Of a DNA stretch of 64,000 nucleotides, positions 63,587 through 64,000 are shown in pieces. This DNA comes from Cohnella mopanensis. Lineage in GTDB: Bacteria > Bacillota > Bacilli > Paenibacillales > Paenibacillaceae. Position 1 is the stretch's first letter; the number at the start of each line of letters is the position of its first letter. Location: contig NZ_JAKRWM010000002.1 of the NCBI RefSeq assembly GCF_022352055.1, forward strand, positions 496,001-560,000. Direction: 5' to 3'. Below the pieces are notes generated by a model, which made no database searches, was not told where the DNA came from, and was given only the letters and a program-made list of their open reading frames with translations. The translations under genes and the position numbers were made by a program.

Positions 63587-64000
63587 TTAGGAGCCGACAG
63601 GCCCTGATGTTTCGATCTTGGCTTTGGCGCGAACGCTTAGATTAGAAAGCGAACGGTTTTCCGCCCATTCCCCTACCTTGATTCCAACGTAGGCCGAGAA
63701 CACGGCGAGAGCAACCCCCGCAACCATATCCGTAAACCAATGAATGCCTAAGTAAAAAATCGAGAACAGGATTATGATCGCATTCACCCAAGCAAAGATC
63801 GCCCAACGACGAATACCGGATTTGCTGGCTAACAAGGCAAGCGTAACGGAAATAGAAGTATGTAGGCTAGGGAAACAATTATTCAAGCCCGATAACGAAC
63901 GATATTCGCGTTCGAACGTCGGAAACACATCGAGTATGAGAAATCGAACGTTGGAATGCACGAACCACACTTCGTTAACGGGTACGAATAGGTAAAAGGG
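63587..64000 (-). CDS. PAP2-family phosphatase, Aur1/Ipt1-like (5' end outside the window)
   Basis: The C-terminal 137 residues of an integral membrane PAP2 superfamily protein; the frame stays open to the window edge (reading PFYLFVPVNE before VWFVHSN), so the start lies beyond. NCFPSLHTSIS is the second phosphatase motif and YLGIHWFTDMVAGV the third (His and Asp present). The pattern fits the inositolphosphotransferase/Aur1 type of PAP2 proteins; the lipid substrate is unknown. It is transcribed toward yajC and ends at the shared terminator. Confidence 0.85.
   Translation of the reverse strand, partial: PFYLFVPVNEVWFVHSNVRFLILDVFPTFEREYRSLSGLNNCFPSLHTSISVTLALLASKSGIRRWAIFAWVNAIIILFSIFYLGIHWFTDMVAGVALAVFSAYVGIKVGEWAENRSLSNLSVRAKAKIETSGPVGS

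Overview
The window is a piece of the core chromosome of a spore-forming Firmicute of the Paenibacillaceae type (Paenibacillus, Cohnella or a close relative). The evidence is gene order (tig-clpP-clpX, lonB-lonA-engB, hemA to hemL, spoVID, valS-folC, maf-radC-mreBCD-minCD, spoIVFA-spoIVFB, rplU-prp-rpmA, spo0B-obg, safA-bofC, ruvABC, queA-tgt-yajC), strong AGGAGG-type ribosome sites, and many sporulation genes. Base composition is moderate and even. I see no prophage, insertion sequence, CRISPR array or rRNA operon. Almost every gene lies on the + strand; the exceptions are a secreted stalk-type protein and tRNA-Gly at the left end and a PAP2 phosphatase cut off by the right end.

Layout: 1-1.3 kb, secreted protein and tRNA-Gly(CCC). 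1.5-16.1 kb, protein quality control (trigger factor, ClpP, ClpX, LonB, LonA) with IspG, a PCYCGC lipoprotein, a SWIM-SNF2 ATPase and the EngB GTPase. 16.2-17.6 kb, an unassigned conserved gene and speD with a structured leader. 17.8-25.7 kb, a seven-gene tetrapyrrole operon from glutamyl-tRNA to uroporphyrinogen III with the siroheme branch built in. 25.8-28.5 kb, SpoVID-like coat protein and an unassigned protein. 28.5-34.4 kb, T-box-controlled valS, then folC and murC. 34.5-42.8 kb, SPOR protein, Maf, RadC and the cell-shape and division-site genes. 43-44.9 kb, the SpoIVF complex. 44.9-49.6 kb, RNase E/G, ribosomal proteins L21 and L27 with the L27-processing protease Prp, membrane-anchored Spo0B, Obg. 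49.7-53.5 kb, threonine and phenylalanine genes. 53.6-56.1 kb, SafA and BofC. 56.4-64 kb, ruvCAB, a SpoIID/LytB protein, queA, tgt, yajC.

The observation I rate most interesting is a repeated arrangement at sporulation genes (bofC, safA, spoIVFA; weaker at spoVID and the SPOR gene). One arm of an inverted repeat lies in the spacer of a candidate sporulation promoter, just upstream of its -10. The matching arm covers or abuts the ribosome-binding site, in two cases reaching the start codon. A transcript from the local promoter would lack the first arm and be translatable; read-through RNA from upstream would carry both arms and hide the ribosome site. This would prevent translation of sporulation genes from vegetative or wrong-compartment read-through RNA. 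The complementarity is visible directly; the mechanism is inference. Other structured non-coding segments lie before speD, ruvC and tgt.
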